A stretch of DNA of 64,000 nucleotides from Henckelia pumila (GCF_033568475.1 NC_133123.1:158549753-158613752), one strand, 5' to 3'. Positions 25,569-37,783 are shown, counted from the first letter of the stretch. The notes: generated from the sequence alone by a model not told the origin. Made by a program: numbers and translations.

Positions 25569-25674
25569 GGTAATGTTTGCAATCTTTAAAAATAAGTAAT
25601 TATGGAGATTTTCTTAACAAATTTGTTAAGAAAATCTCCATAATCACTTATTTTTAGAGGTTGCAAACACTACC
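25569..25674. mobile_element. Tourist-like (PIF/Harbinger) MITE, nearly perfect fold-back
   Basis: This 106-bp element begins GGTAATGTTTGCAA and ends TTGCAAACACTACC. Its two halves are almost complete inverted repeats. It is flanked by TAA (25566-25568 and 25675-25677), the 3-bp target expected for PIF/Harbinger. The paralogous LBD sequence near 23940-23955 shows the empty site. Confidence 0.85.
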
Positions 25675-26281
25675 TAATAATAGTTTGTGGATTCAACAAC
25701 AATTTGGTAATGTTGAAAATGAGAATGCAGATCAATGGTCATACAACCACGAATGAAACTATAATTCTAGGTATGTATTATACTACGTACACACACTTTC
25801 CATGCATTATATATGTGTAATGAAATTGAAGTAATCGCACATTAATAAGTTACAATAATTTAGAAAGAAATTTTTTTATTTTTTTAAATAAGAAAATGTC
25901 AAATTAATTTCCTCATAATAAACTACGTACACTTTCATTAGCAAATTAGGATAATACAAATATCGTTATAACTTTGTGCAACGTCAAACACTTGATCGTA
26001 GAATTGACATAGGATTTGAAGAATAATGATTGTTCGTGTTGTTGTATAAGCTTTCTAGGCTCCTATTCAATTTTAAAAGATTTGAAATGCGTCATTGTTC
26101 ACAGGCATGTTTCCCTATATATTGTTAGTGTAATTAGAGCCAATCTTAGGTTGTGTTGATTGAAGTTTATCCATTAAATTGTTCTTGCAGTATATATAAC
26201 GAGATAACACATGAGTTGAGAAATCTTGGAAGTTCCTACAAATAAGCAAATCAAAATCAAAATCAAAGGTGAAAGATTCAA

Positions 26282-26500
26282 AGGGTTGGCATACCGTACT
26301 GAAATATTGGTATACCGTACCAAAATTTTTTCGATATACAGACATTTTTTTGGTATATCGAATTTTTTTGGGTATCTATACGATATCAATATGGATTTTT
26401 TTCGTACCAAAGTTTCAGAATTTTACTATCGATATCGGTATGAATTTTTTTCATACCAATATTTGTAGTAAGGTATACCGAAAAATCACCCATAGGACTC
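26282..26500. mobile_element. hAT-like non-autonomous element
   Basis: About 219 bp rich in GGTATACCG-type repeats are flanked by ATTCAA on both sides (26276-26281 and 26501-26506), extending to 8 bp with mismatches. Its ends (AGGGTTGGCATACCG and CGGTATACC-containing) resemble plant hAT MITEs. Copy A has the uninterrupted GAAAGATTCAATGCTAG near 24589, an empty site confirming the insertion. Confidence 0.7.
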
Positions 26501-27165
26501 ATTCAATGCTAGAAGTTGATCGAATGGCTGAGAATCTACGGAAATTGTTGAGCCAAGAATGGAAATGTAATCAAAATGGCAGTGTATTTTCCTCGAGAGG
26601 AACTTCGATGTGTAGCGATTCATTTGTTTTTCTTTTATGATTACTGGAAAATTACGTATAATGTTCACTTTGATGTATGTATATTTTAAAAAAGACAAAA
26701 AATAAATTTTTTGTTTCTTTTTACCAAACAAATTTATTTGGTTATTGTAAACCTTTATATTTAGTAAAGATGAATCAATATATATTCAAATACCATAATT
26801 GATTTTGTTTTCCTTATAAGATTTCACCAAAATCACTTGTGAAGAAATCAACGGATATACAACCAACAAAATCCAAATACCATAATTGACACCAAAATCA
26901 ATTGTGAAGAAGTCAACGGATATGCAACCAACAAAATCCAATACGCATTTCCAAAAATAATTAAAAAAACAAAAAAATCCAATATGAACATTAAAGAAAA
27001 TCAAAGGAAACGATTACAAAGTAGACCCAAACCTAATTAATTAATAACACCAAAATAAAACTATATAATATCCTATACGTAATATTATCTTATAATATAG
27101 CGTCTTTGTTCTTCAAAACCCGTGAAGTTATATACGAAAATCCTTGTCTAACAAATTCACAAGGC

Positions 27166-27400
27166 CTATTGCTTTCTACCTCGTCTTCCTCCATACTTAA
27201 TTGTCCTTGTTTCCAACTCCTCGTACATCTTCTCTTCGTACAGATGACTCATGACAGAGAGATCATCCGCATCGGAATTCGCAAGGACGCCTCGAGTGGT
27301 GGCTGGCAAAAGTTGGAGGCCATTGGAATCAAGAATGAGAAGCGAAGTGTGTGTTTGTTTATTTGATTGAAGAAGAAATATTTGAGAATGGTTAAATGAG
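27166..27400 (-). pseudogene. Gene-like ORF remnant in copy B, unrecognised
   Basis: On the minus strand a frame ending at the TAG 27168-27166 is open for at least 78 codons. It has a charged end: ANSDADDLSVMSHLYEEKMY, then a short ...GGRRGRKQ. The last codons match, without indels, the frame ending at 63976-63974. The frame has no good start codon. A well-placed ATG near 27325 is in another frame that soon stops. I do not recognise the product. It may be an exon or a relic of a small gene family. Confidence 0.3.
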
Positions 27401-27405
27401 ATGTT

Positions 27406-27458
<53 letters not shown>

Positions 27459-28551
27459 TAGAGTTCCAATTGTAATTGGATACAAGATGAAAGAGATCTA
27501 CGGGGAATGATATTTTTTTTAATTAATTCTTGATGGATTGATATTTTTTAAATTAACGTAGAGATTCTAATACGCTTATAAATTAGGAAATTTTTATTTA
27601 TAATTGATTATGATTATATGATTGGATAAGATAAAAACAACAATTCATCCGTCGGCCGTGTGCATATTTTGTGCTGTCATGAAATCTCTCAAAGAAAAAA
27701 GGAAAATGACAAATTTCTTAGGAATATATTATATTATTTATATAATAAAATAAATGGAGTATATAGAAAACAAATTTAATGTCACTTTGAGAACTATAAT
27801 TTGGGCTAAAACACCAACCATAATTTGTACGCATCAACTTGCAAATATTCTTTTTGCTTCAAATGTTTTCAGTCTCCGATGCTTATTTTCTTTTACATCA
27901 ACTCTGGATCCTTTTTTCTCATTTGTAATGCCATTATATGAGAATTAAGCTATCTAATATTTATAATTGGGTCGATTTATAAAAAAAATCATTGAATACT
28001 TATATAAATTAATATTAATATAATTTATAAAAATGAACAGAATAAAGATCATATTGAGCATTTTCCATTTTAAATGATGATGATTGATGATCCCAAATTT
28101 CCCAATTACTTGTTTTTTACTATTTATTAAGTCTAGGCATATTAGAGTAACTAATTTGGTGTCATGGTTTATTTTTCAATATACCCAAAATACAATTCTT
28201 TTCAATTTTTTGTTTTCTCCATGTTTCTTACTCACTATCCCCACATCTTCAATAACCTTCTTTGCCAATTCTAATTCCCTTTTTTTTTTCTTAATTAACC
28301 TAACCTATTAAACATCAAAATTCATATACATTGTAGTTATTTTTTTACACACGCAAATGCCTATGCACGGTTGCCAGTCTTTATTAGAGTTCCAATTGTA
28401 ATTGGATACAAGATGAAATAATAAAACACTGAAAAAGAAAGAAGCAAAGGAAAGAGCAGAGAGATAAATCTGCACAAGAGTGAAGAGTGTAAGTTGAAAC
28501 TACGGAAAAGCTCACAGACGATCTAAACCATACAAACATATTGTGACGTTC
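27362..28551. other. AT-rich intergenic region with a 39-bp direct repeat
   Basis: No genes are recognised. The 39-bp sequence starting TTTATTAGAGTTCCAATTGT is identical at 27454-27492 and 28380-28418, 926 bp apart. Between the copies the DNA is AT-rich and featureless. Confidence 0.6.
27409..27454. repeat. (AT)n microsatellite
   Basis: An uninterrupted run of 23 AT units. Confidence 0.95.
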
Positions 28552-29000
28552 GGGGCTGAAGAGGCAGGGAGTGATTGTCGGTGTCAAGAGGTTGCACGGA
28601 CAATGAGCGGCTCCTGGTAGGTTTCTAGGCGGAGGAAGACATGAATGAACCGATCCCGTGCCGGAATGAGAGGGATTCTGAGACTGTGTAGGTATGGGAC
28701 CACATGGTTGAGGAGAGCTTAAAAGATTTCATATGTATTATTCATATCAGGAAGGTGCATCTTCATTTCGGAAGCTCATCACATAAGAACTCCAAAGTTA
28801 AGCGTGCTTGACTTTGGGCAATTATAGGATAGGTGACCCGGGCTGAAGAGGCAAGGAGTGATGAGAGGGATTCTGAAACTGTGTAGGTATGAGACTAAAT
28901 GGTTGAGGAGAGCTTAAAAATTTCATATGTACTATTCATATCAGGAAGGTGCATCTTCTTTTCGAAAGCTCATCACATAAAAACTCCAAAAATTGAACTC
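28552..29000 (+). repeat. 5S-rRNA-derived repeat, Cassandra-like, partially duplicated
   Basis: Positions 28776-28839 resemble the internal promoter half of plant 5S rRNA (ATCA.A.AGAACTCC, GTTAAGCGTGCTTG, AGGATAGGTGACCC). They sit in a longer unit starting TGTGACGTTCGGGGCTGAAG. A second copy at about 28841-29000 lacks roughly 110 bp and ends before the 5S core is complete. LTRs with an embedded 5S segment are the mark of Cassandra TRIM elements (family knowledge). I did not identify primer or polypurine sites, so it is a degenerate copy at best. Confidence 0.55.
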
Positions 29001-29051
29001 ATTTGATTAATATTGTAGACTAGCTATAGCAGATGACACATGCTCAATTTA

Positions 29052-29167
29052 GGTTGCGTTTCAGAGATTTTTTAGGAATCATTTCTTAGCTTTTTTTTAA
29101 TAAAATTTTGATAAATTGTTTAGAAAAAACTTAGAAGTATTTCCTAAAAGCTCTACCTAACACTACC
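29052..29167. mobile_element. Tourist-like MITE, diverged
   Basis: About 116 bp with imperfect inverted ends (GGTTGCGTTTCAGAGA at the left; reverse complement of the right end GGTAGTGTTAGGTAGAG). It is flanked by TTA at 29049-29051 and 29168-29170. The ends resemble the element at 25569-25674. Confidence 0.55.
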
Positions 29168-29170
29168 TTA

Positions 29171-29800
29171 CCTTAGTAATTTACGAATACACAACTGAAT
29201 CGGAATGCAAGAAGTATTATGTCCATCTACAAAGACACAATTTCCAGAGAGCAAGAAGCAATGTCTATCTAGCAGTTGCATTGCATCACGTATTCTTAAA
29301 TTGGGATTCAAACGAACATCTGTTGTAATAATGAAATCGGATTTCTTTGAAAAACAACAAAGCGAAGGAGTAAAGATCTTATACCTTTTCGTGTTGTTTT
29401 ATTTATGTTTATATTTTCATTTTTAAAAAATATTAAAAAAATATTATATTACATTTCATTATTTTTTCTCTTTTGTGACATGAATATTTCCAATTTCATT
29501 GTATTATTATTTATTATTAAGTAAATATAATACATGTCAAATTATTTTAAAATATTTTCAAGAAAATTTTTAAGGACAGGATGCTAAGCTCCTAAATACT
29601 TGGCACGATCTTGTAATAATTATTTTAAATTACAAAATTAAAATAATTAAATTAAATAATCTTATTATGTGAAAATATATATTATTAAATATCGGTTTAT
29701 AAATGAAATTGAAATACATATTTGAATTCTAAACACTTATATGTAAGTTGAAATAACTCTAAGATAAATTTTAATAAGAATAAATAAAAAAGTATATACA
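29171..29800. other. AT-rich intergenic region
   Basis: No gene, RNA or clear repeat is recognised. The DNA is very AT-rich, with A/T runs near 29425-29470 and 29630-29830. Confidence 0.5.
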
Positions 29801-31640
29801 TTTAATTATATAATTAAATATTAATTACTAATTATATATTGTTATTGTTATACTCATATATATCGTTTCTCTCTCCTGTTTCTGTTCCTATTCATCTCAT
29901 CTTCATCGTCTGCTTCTCAGTTCTTCTTTCTTTTCATTTTCCAATTTTTCTCGTCACTTCAAATCGCCTAATCTCCGCCTCAATTTTCATACCCATTTTT
30001 TCTTATTTTTAAGCACAGCCCGTCAAACCCGTTTACCGGCAGCCGCTTGTTTCTGCCGCCCTTCGCCTTCGTCGACCACCTTTCATCCTAGGGATGATCT
30101 TGTTTAGTTGTTGGGCGCTTATTTGGAGGTCTTGAGGTATAATTCGAACCCAGGGTTTCGAATTTTTAAGGGATTTCGATTCAATTGAATCTCGATAATT
30201 GATATTTGATTTATTGTAGTTGAATTTCTAGATTTTTAAATTGAGGATTTCGAATTTTAGCGCTGTTTAACTCAATGTTTGGATGTTTATATGTGTTAGC
30301 TTTGACATATATTAATTTTAGGAATGATTGTCAAATTGTGTAAAATTTCAAATCATTTATATTTGGGTATTTTGACTTTTAGAGTCATATATTTGATATT
30401 TGGACATTATGATGTGATATGAAATATTAGGACCTGGATCCTCTGCTGTGGCGAGAGAAACAACATGTGGCGAGAGAAACTACGACGTCAGATACTGTGT
30501 ATTTTTTTAATTCATATCATAGGATTAAAAAATAATATGTTTAATTAATTACACACATAAAATATTGCAAATCAATGCTTTTTCAATGCACAACACCAAT
30601 CCTGTTTCTCTCTCCACAGCGGAGGAGCTTTTTTCGAAATATTAATGTTTGAAAATTTTTCTGAGCTTATTTAAATGAAATGAGAATTTAATTCGAGAAA
30701 TTCTTTAGGTATTTTGTGTGGTAAATTAAGTGTTCAGTTGAGGTACATGTGAACTGTTTTCATTATGACGCCTATATGACAGACATGTGATGGTGTTAAG
30801 TATTTTGTTATGAGGTGTGACGTGCTCTATGTGTTTATGTGAATGTGATTGCATTCACTCATTTATATTGATTGTTAACGTGCATAATTGAGAATAATTC
30901 CTATTTTATTTTTATAAAATAAAATAAATTCTCATTTTATTTCAAACTTAAAAAATGGTAAGGGATATTCGTCAAATAAGCATGTTAAATTTTATAGCAC
31001 GTTGAACCTTGACTCATTTGATTGCCATTGATATTGATCGCTTGAGATGTATTGAGTTATCATGGAGCGAGTGACATAGGATTTTGTACACTTCGGCGAT
31101 AGCATGAGGCACGGACAGGTAACTCCCGTCGCCTTCCGATGCTACGTACGACACTCCTGATGACAACATGAGGTCGAACGGGCCGCTCTTGTTGTCCTTT
31201 GATGCTATGTGCGTGGATGAGTAGTGATGATATGAGGGCTGTTGCAATCCTGGCGCGAGTGGCCGCTGATATTGTTGTGATACGATTGATTTAGACTCCA
31301 TTTGGTATCCCTTATTTCATTGATACCTGTAACACATTGCATTGTATTTCATTGCTTCTTACTTGATTTATTTCATATTAGTTATATTTGTCGTGATTTT
31401 ATTGGTTCGTCATACTGGGGTCCAACCCGTGTTTTCTTTTTATGCTATGGTTGTTTGTGATTCCATAGCAGGTTATCCAGAGGATTTGACGCGTCTGGTG
31501 GAACGTCATTTAGTGAATGTATATATTAAACCAATGGGTTTTATGTTTTTCGGATGTCCTATAGGTCATGAAGAAATTTTTGTAGGCCCAAAAACGAAAA
31601 TATTTAACTCGTTCTCTCTGTTTACATTAATTAATCTTAG
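29800..31640 (+). repeat. Degraded solo-LTR-like block upstream of HEMD
   Basis: The layout resembles the chromovirus LTRs at 44944 and 53296. A CT-rich leader lies near 29870-30000, then a GC-richer GTCTTGAGGTATAATTCG segment. A block follows with GACATAGG...GGACAGGTAACTCCCGTCGCCTTCCGATGCTAC (31070-31150). The end has CCATAGCAGGTTATCCAGAGG and GGTGGAACG (31460-31505). No internal gag-pol, primer or polypurine site and no target duplication could be found, so this is a low-certainty call. A MITE sits inside it. Confidence 0.35.
30430..30635. mobile_element. Mutator-like MITE with 9-bp target duplication
   Basis: The 206-bp element has inverted ends sharing GCTGTGG(C/A)GAGAGAAACA about 15 bp in from each terminus. 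It is flanked by identical GAAATATTA at 30421-30429 and 30636-30644. A 9-bp duplication is typical of Mutator-like elements. No transposase is present. Confidence 0.7.
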
Positions 31641-31741
31641 TCATTTGTTCATTTAATATTTATCAGGACACGGGTCCTTTCAAAATTCAACATCTTTTTT
31701 GCGGAAGCATCCTGCTCAATACTATCGTCTTCTGCAAAACA

Positions 31742-34700
31742 ATGGCTCCATTTTCTCTGTCTACCCTCTCTCTGGTTCACCCACCTGCAATTCCTTGTTC
31801 TTCTTTTCGTCGTCAGTTTCTAGACCGAAGAGTCAAAGCTGTTGGTTCTGTTTCAGCTTCCGTATCTTCAACTGCCAATCCTAAAGTTGTGGTCACGAGG
31901 GAGCGAGGCAAAAACGACAAGCTCATTCATGCTCTGGTAATTCTTTTATGTTTTATCTTATTAGGTTGTGTGTTTAATTGAATTGTTTTTTGAATTTTTG
32001 ACTGATATTTAGTTTGAAAGAATAAATCCGATAATTTCTGGATTTGATGAAGAAAATAGTGCGTTTCTATAATGTACTCGTGTATTGGAAGAGCCGAGAG
32101 CATAACTCTTCGCATTTACTGTAACTTGTACGCGGGAGTAGTTGTTGAACAATTTTAGGAATGAATGTTTTTAAATTGTGTTTTCCCCTTTAGCTTGCCG
32201 GCTTGTGAAGGATGAATTTTGAAAAGAAACGTTTGAAACAATTGATTGTTAATGAACAAAGAGCAAACTAGACAAGGGTTTGGTAAATATGAAGGCAGAA
32301 TAACGGAGTTTTATAGCTAGTTTGCGTAAATGAGATACAGTCAAATATGATGGATAAAAAAACATTTATAATGTGATGAAATGTCAAAACAACTTATGTT
32401 TCTTTGTGTATGTTGATGTTGCTTCAAACGCTATTAGGAGTGCGTGCAGATCAAAGATAAAAAGTGCGTCAATGAAAGAATTCAATTCATGTGTGAAGAA
32501 TAGTGAAGAACAGATTAGAGAATTTTATTGAATATCAAAATGATTCTGTATATCTTGTTTAAAATGCCATGTACTCTTTTTTTTTTTATGTACAAAGAGA
32601 TAGGGGTGGAATAGGGTCGGGATCCGTCCCGTAAACCCCCTACCCAACTCCCGTCCCGAAAAGAATCTGGGAAATTTTTTTTTTTTTCTCCCGATCCCGT
32701 ACCCGAAACATTTCGGGACCCGACTATTCGGGATCCCGAACATTCGGGATCCCGAACATTCGTGATCCTGTCGGGTAGGGAGAAAAAATCCCGATTTTTT
32801 TTTTCATATTCAAGATTTCGTTCAAAAAATAAAAAAAATGTTATTATTTTATTAAATATACTATTTAGAAGCTTATATTTATAAATAAAAATAAATATTT
32901 AACTTAAAACATATAATATTAAAATATTTTGGATAATGTTTCAAGGTTTTGTTAAGAGAAAAAATGTATCGGATAATTATTAATAAAATGTTCGGATACA
33001 ATTACTAAATAAATTTTGTTAAATACATTGTCAAATTAATCTCTTAAGTCTTGTTCTACATATTTGTTCTAATTAGATAATTATAAAAATGAATTAATTA
33101 AATTATTAATTTATTTTAAAAAAATACACAAAAATAAAATGTCATTTCGTGATTTTACAATTTGATCGTTCCAACAATAAAAATTATGCGAATTAAGTTC
33201 ACAATTAAGAATTATATGAGTTGAAGCCTAATAATATTTAGCTTATTATATTAATAAAGTTATTAATAAAATATATTATTATATTATTTCGGGACGGGCC
33301 GAAAATCCCGTATGGATAAGGTTTTATTCCCGATCCCTCTCCCGATATTAATCGGGATGGGAAAAATCCCGAAAGTTCGGGTTGAAAAAATTTCGGGTTG
33401 AGATTTTTTCAGGACGGGAATGGGATGGGATTCGGGAAGGGTCGGGATTTCGGAAATTTTTGCCACCCCTACAAAGAGATTACAAGGAGGTCTCATTTAA
33501 ATGCTAAACTAGCTCGACAAATTGACTGCTGGCTAATCCAACTTCCGTGCTTCCAGCTGGTGCTAACTGTAGGCGGTTGATCTGCAATGCTGCATCAATA
33601 CTAACACACAATGTTTGACGTGGTTCAACACGAAACAAACTTAATGATGTTCTTAACAAGGCATGGTTTGAAGCAAACAAGCAAATGAAAAAAGTTGCAG
33701 CATGTCAACTCAGATGTCATTTACTTCCAAATAGTTGAAAATAAAAATCCTACCATTGAGAATTGAATTGTAGCTTATAAATTGCTTCGAATTTTGTGAG
33801 CATCTCAAGATATGTTTGCTAAGAATGTTTTTGTCCTGCCGATTTACAACCTCCTTTCATTTTATAAAATTAGAGATTTTGCCTTTGAGAAAATGTGATC
33901 ATAGTTCTATATGTTTATTATCTTCTAGAATTCATTTCACTACACAATTTATAGCTCCAATTTTCCCTTGATATTTATCACATGCAAAGTTCCTAAGTGT
34001 CAAGCTGTCACAACCCACTGAATAACATTGATCATCTCTGTTGTTAGGCTTGTATAAATTCATAATTCTTTTGGCTAGCTCATTGTAATCTGACTCTGTT
34101 TGACTTGTATAAATGTATAATTCTTTTGGTTACCTCATTGTAATCTGACTGTATGTGTGATTTGTTCCTCTATTTGCAGGCAAATAACGGAATTGGCTGT
34201 CTAGAGCTTCCTCTTATCCAGCATACTCTGTTACCAGATTCAGAAAATATTTCTTCTGTGTTGAGCAGTGAGTTCTAGATGATTTCTTTGCACATAGTTT
34301 GTTTTATTTATATGTTATAATTTATGCCTTATTAGGAAACTAGCTTAACTGCCTGCACAATGTATTATCAACGAATTTTGGTTTTATGTAAAAGGAACTG
34401 TTTGGTAATCTGGAAACACATGTCCTTGCATGGTACTCGTGTCCCGTGTTTGTAGTTGACCTGTCTTCCCCAATACTGAGTGGTGGAAACTGTGTGAGAA
34501 GGGTTATCTAATATCAAATTGTGATCCACATGAAAAACTGGTCATGTTGATTCTGTATTTAATAACACATAAGTGATATCATCATGTCACCTACTCCGAG
34601 TGGTGGAAACTGTGTGAAAAGGGTTATCTAATATTAAATTGTGACCCACATGAAAAATTGGTCATGTTGATTCTGTATTTAATGATGAATTATGTCACTT

Positions 34701-37700
34701 GCATAATTTTATTGAAATTATTTGGCTAGATCGGAATGTGTTGATGTTATTAATAAATGATATCTTCCTAACTTTTGCTGTCTTGCCAAAACTCCATTGT
34801 ATGTGGTAGCAGGGCACGCAAAATATATAGTATTAACGTCACTCCTCTCTTCTAGGTTTGTATTTTCTCTTACAGTTCTTTTGCTTTTCTTCAAAATGTT
34901 TCCTTGTATAAAAACTCAAGAGTTCCAACATACATGTACATGTAATTGTGCTTGTTTGTTAAGTGGGATTAGTCTCTGATATTTTGCTTTCTATGGCTGC
35001 AGACACTTTGTTTGACTGGATTGTCATAACTTCACCTGAAGCGGGTGAGGTTTTTCTTGATGCTTGGAAGTAAGATTCTAGTGTTTCTAGAGCGATTTGT
35101 CCTGAATATTATTTGGTTTGATGAGGAGAATTAGTGACATAAAGACTGAGGCTGTTTTGTCACTTTATAAAGTCAAGTAGCTTTTGAGTGATGCAATACT
35201 AATGTCATTTTCTGTAACTTAACACTAATTACAACTGCGTTTTAAAATTAGGCAGTTACTAATAACTCTTCATCTGGTGACATGTTGGCAGTATTGCTCG
35301 TTAATTCAAGCTGTTGGTTTACAGGGCTGCTGGAGCTCCGAAGGTTAGGATTGGAGTAGTGGGTGCTGGTACAGCAAGTGTTTTTGAGAAAATTACGCCT
35401 TCTGCAGCACACAGTCTTGATGTTGCCTTTGTTCCATCAAAAGGTTTTTGATTAGTTCCATATTAATCCAAACTAATCACAGCTTGAAAGAAAGTAATTT
35501 TAGTTATGATATTCAGCGACTGGCAAAGTTTTGGCGTCTGAGCTTCCGAATGATGGTAATACAAGGTGCACTGTCTTATATCCTGCTTCGGCAAAAGCTG
35601 GCAATGAAATTGGTCAGTACTCAAAATATGATTTTGATTTTTGCTTTTGCTATTTATTCTCTCTCATTACTAATTTGTTGAAGCGTTATTTGCGATACAA
35701 CTTCCTGTGAAATAAAAGCAAGAATGCTGAACACAAATGGTTTAAGTTAAACGTAGCTATTTATATGTTTTGAAAAACCAGGATAGTTTATTGTATTGCT
35801 ACTCCGTAGTTTTACGCCTGTGTTGGCGAAGAAAAACTTCTTAGTTACTGCCAAGATCTATATGAATTTTTTTCATCATTGATTTTCCCTTTGCCGTGAT
35901 GCAAAAAGCAATCAATCAACTGAGTTCCCTTCTTATTACAAATAAAGAATGATTTGATGTAATGATTAGATCAGGATGTAAGTACTGAAATAGTTTTGCG
36001 TGAAGTCCTCTCCAATTGTCGAGAAGGAATACCACTGAATGGAAATTCCTGTTTGATTGATTATTTCTGAATTTAGATTATCCGACCAATTTAGCTGTTT
36101 TCTTGAATGTCACTTTCTAAAGTCTTTAACCACTAAGTTTAGTTGGATTTCATTTTTCCAGGCTGTAGTTCATTTAAGAAGTGAAGAGATTATGAAACTT
36201 CTACATTTTAGATGGATAAGAAAGAAAAGATGTTTAATGACTAATTTTGGGGCTAAAAATATAAGATTTTACAAATAGAAAAAAAATTAAATTGCTATTT
36301 AATCACAACGTTCAATGCTTCATGTGAAATCAGTAGTTGTTTCCTTTTTCTTATTTAAATCCCCCAGACCCGCTGTATTTTTTTTTATCACATAATTGAA
36401 AATGAACTCACAATTGTTTAGTTTCTGGTTTTGTTTTCTATGTCAGAGGAGGGCCTTGCAAAGCGTGGATTTGAGGTTACTAGACTGAATACATACACTA
36501 CCGTATGACGCCTGCTTTGATATTGTCAACTTACTTTTCAGTTGCATAAATTTCATACCAAGATTTTACTCTGCTTCTCCCATCCTTATTGAAGAATGAT
36601 AATGACACTATATATGGAGTTTCTGTTCATTTGTTGGTTGCTGCTGGATTGACATTTGGAATAAGCTTAATTTTACCCCTTTCTCCACATGTCCATTAGA
36701 ATTCCTTCACTGATATTTTGGCAGTGACAAAAATTTAAGAAGGTTCGTTCACTAAGCTTGAGAACTTGACGAGGTGGTAGATAGGAATGATACTATTGGA
36801 TGAGAGTTGTCCGTCAGGACGAGGACAAATATTGACTTATTTTGAAAATTGAGGTCAAAGTTGGATATCATGACAGGATGCTAATTGGATGTGTTCTTTT
36901 TCAGGAGCCTGTCAAATATGTGGACCCTTTGGCTTTTGAACAGGCTCTTTTCATTCCTGTTGTTGCAGTAGCATCACCTTCTGCTTTGCGGTAAACCACC
37001 TTCACTTGTTATTCCCGTGCATTTTAAATTTTCTTTCTTGCCTATCCAGTTAAAAAAGTTAGATCAAACTTCTCGAGGTGCTGTAACATTTAGAAACATG
37101 TTCGATGATCTGAACCACTGTTCATAACGATTACTTCCCCCCCTCCCCCAGGAAATTAATGGTTTCTGTTTTTCCCTGCTGAAAGTACCTCTAATTGAGG
37201 GTGGTTTGATCTTTGCACTTTACCCTTCATTTGTGGTTCATTCATTTCATTTATGATGCTTTTGCTTTTTCGTTCTCCAACAGTGCTTGGCGTAGTGTAT
37301 TGCCAGAATCACCACGGTGGGATAATGCTGTTGCTTGTATTGGGGAAACTACTGCAGTAGCGGCTAACAAATTGGGGTTTAGGAATGTGTACTTCCCAGC
37401 AAATCCTGGTCTTGAAGGGTAAACTCCGTTTTGTTGGATTATTTTGGGAAATTATGTGCCTTAACTCGTTCTATTTGAACTGACAGATCTAGTTTATGAC
37501 TTCAGACTCGGATGACAATAACAATGATGACTATTAGAATGACTTGTTTTTTTATATAGCAGCATTTACAGCATAAATCACGTCAAATTTTAGTATTATT
37601 GTGCTTGAAATCCCATGTTTTATAACTTTTATTGATTGCATCAGAACTCAGAGAAATGGTTGTGTAAGCAATTTAGTATTATCTGTAAATTATGCAGCTT

Positions 37701-37783
37701 CAGCATGTAGATTTATTTTTCTCAGGTGGGTTGGTTGCATTTTAGAAGCTTTAAAAGTTCACAGCCAAGTGCAGGGGGTCTGA
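31742..37783 (+). CDS. HEMD: Uroporphyrinogen-III synthase, plastid, nine exons
   Basis: Exons: 31742-31936, 34180-34267, 35003-35069, 35325-35443, 35517-35612, 36447-36502, 36905-36990, 37284-37418, 37726-37783. All introns are GT-AG, and phases join to a 299-residue protein. The enzyme closes and rearranges hydroxymethylbilane to uroporphyrinogen III in chlorophyll and heme synthesis. The first 40 or so residues ([11 protein letters not shown]..., rich in Ser and Arg, few acids) look like a chloroplast transit peptide. Family landmarks are [126 protein letters not shown], and a C-terminal [14 protein letters not shown]. No disabling change is seen. Length is close to the plant homologues I recall. 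Intron 1 (2.24 kb) holds a hAT element. The start codon is the first ATG of the frame. Confidence 0.93.
32601..33471. mobile_element. Non-autonomous hAT element in HEMD intron 1
   Basis: The 871-bp element starts TAGGGGTGG and ends CCACCCCTA. It is flanked by the 8-bp duplication CAAAGAGA at 32593-32600 and 33472-33479, as expected for hAT. Subterminal regions carry many copies of CGGGATCCCGAAC/TCGGGA motifs. The middle is AT-rich with no transposase. Confidence 0.88.
34049..34152 (+). repeat. 55-bp tandem duplication in HEMD intron 1
   Basis: CTTGTATAAAT...TCATTGTAATCTGACT is present twice in tandem (about 34049-34096 and 34104-34152), close to the 3' splice site at 34179. Confidence 0.8.
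34477..34683 (+). repeat. 120-bp-period tandem duplication in HEMD intron 2
   Basis: GAGTGGTGGAAACTGTGTGA through TGATTCTGTATTTAAT occurs at 34477-34563 and 34597-34683 with a few substitutions. Confidence 0.85.

Larger units (their letters stand above)
25531..27361 (+). repeat. Duplicated block, copy B, with a broken LBD 3' fragment
   Basis: The first 230 bp repeat the last 38 or so LBD codons plus the 3' flank. They match about 23913-24130, with a 106-bp MITE inserted in the coding part. This is a pseudogene fragment lacking the LOB domain. The rest parallels copy A but carries a second insertion (26282-26500), an internal roughly 60-bp tandem duplication near 26820-26940, and about 230 bp (27010-27240) absent from copy A. 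Confidence 0.8.

Noticed and set aside
28776-28839. Functional 5S rRNA gene
   Set aside because: Only part of the 5S sequence is present, with several changes. No complete 120-bp gene and no spacer array is visible.
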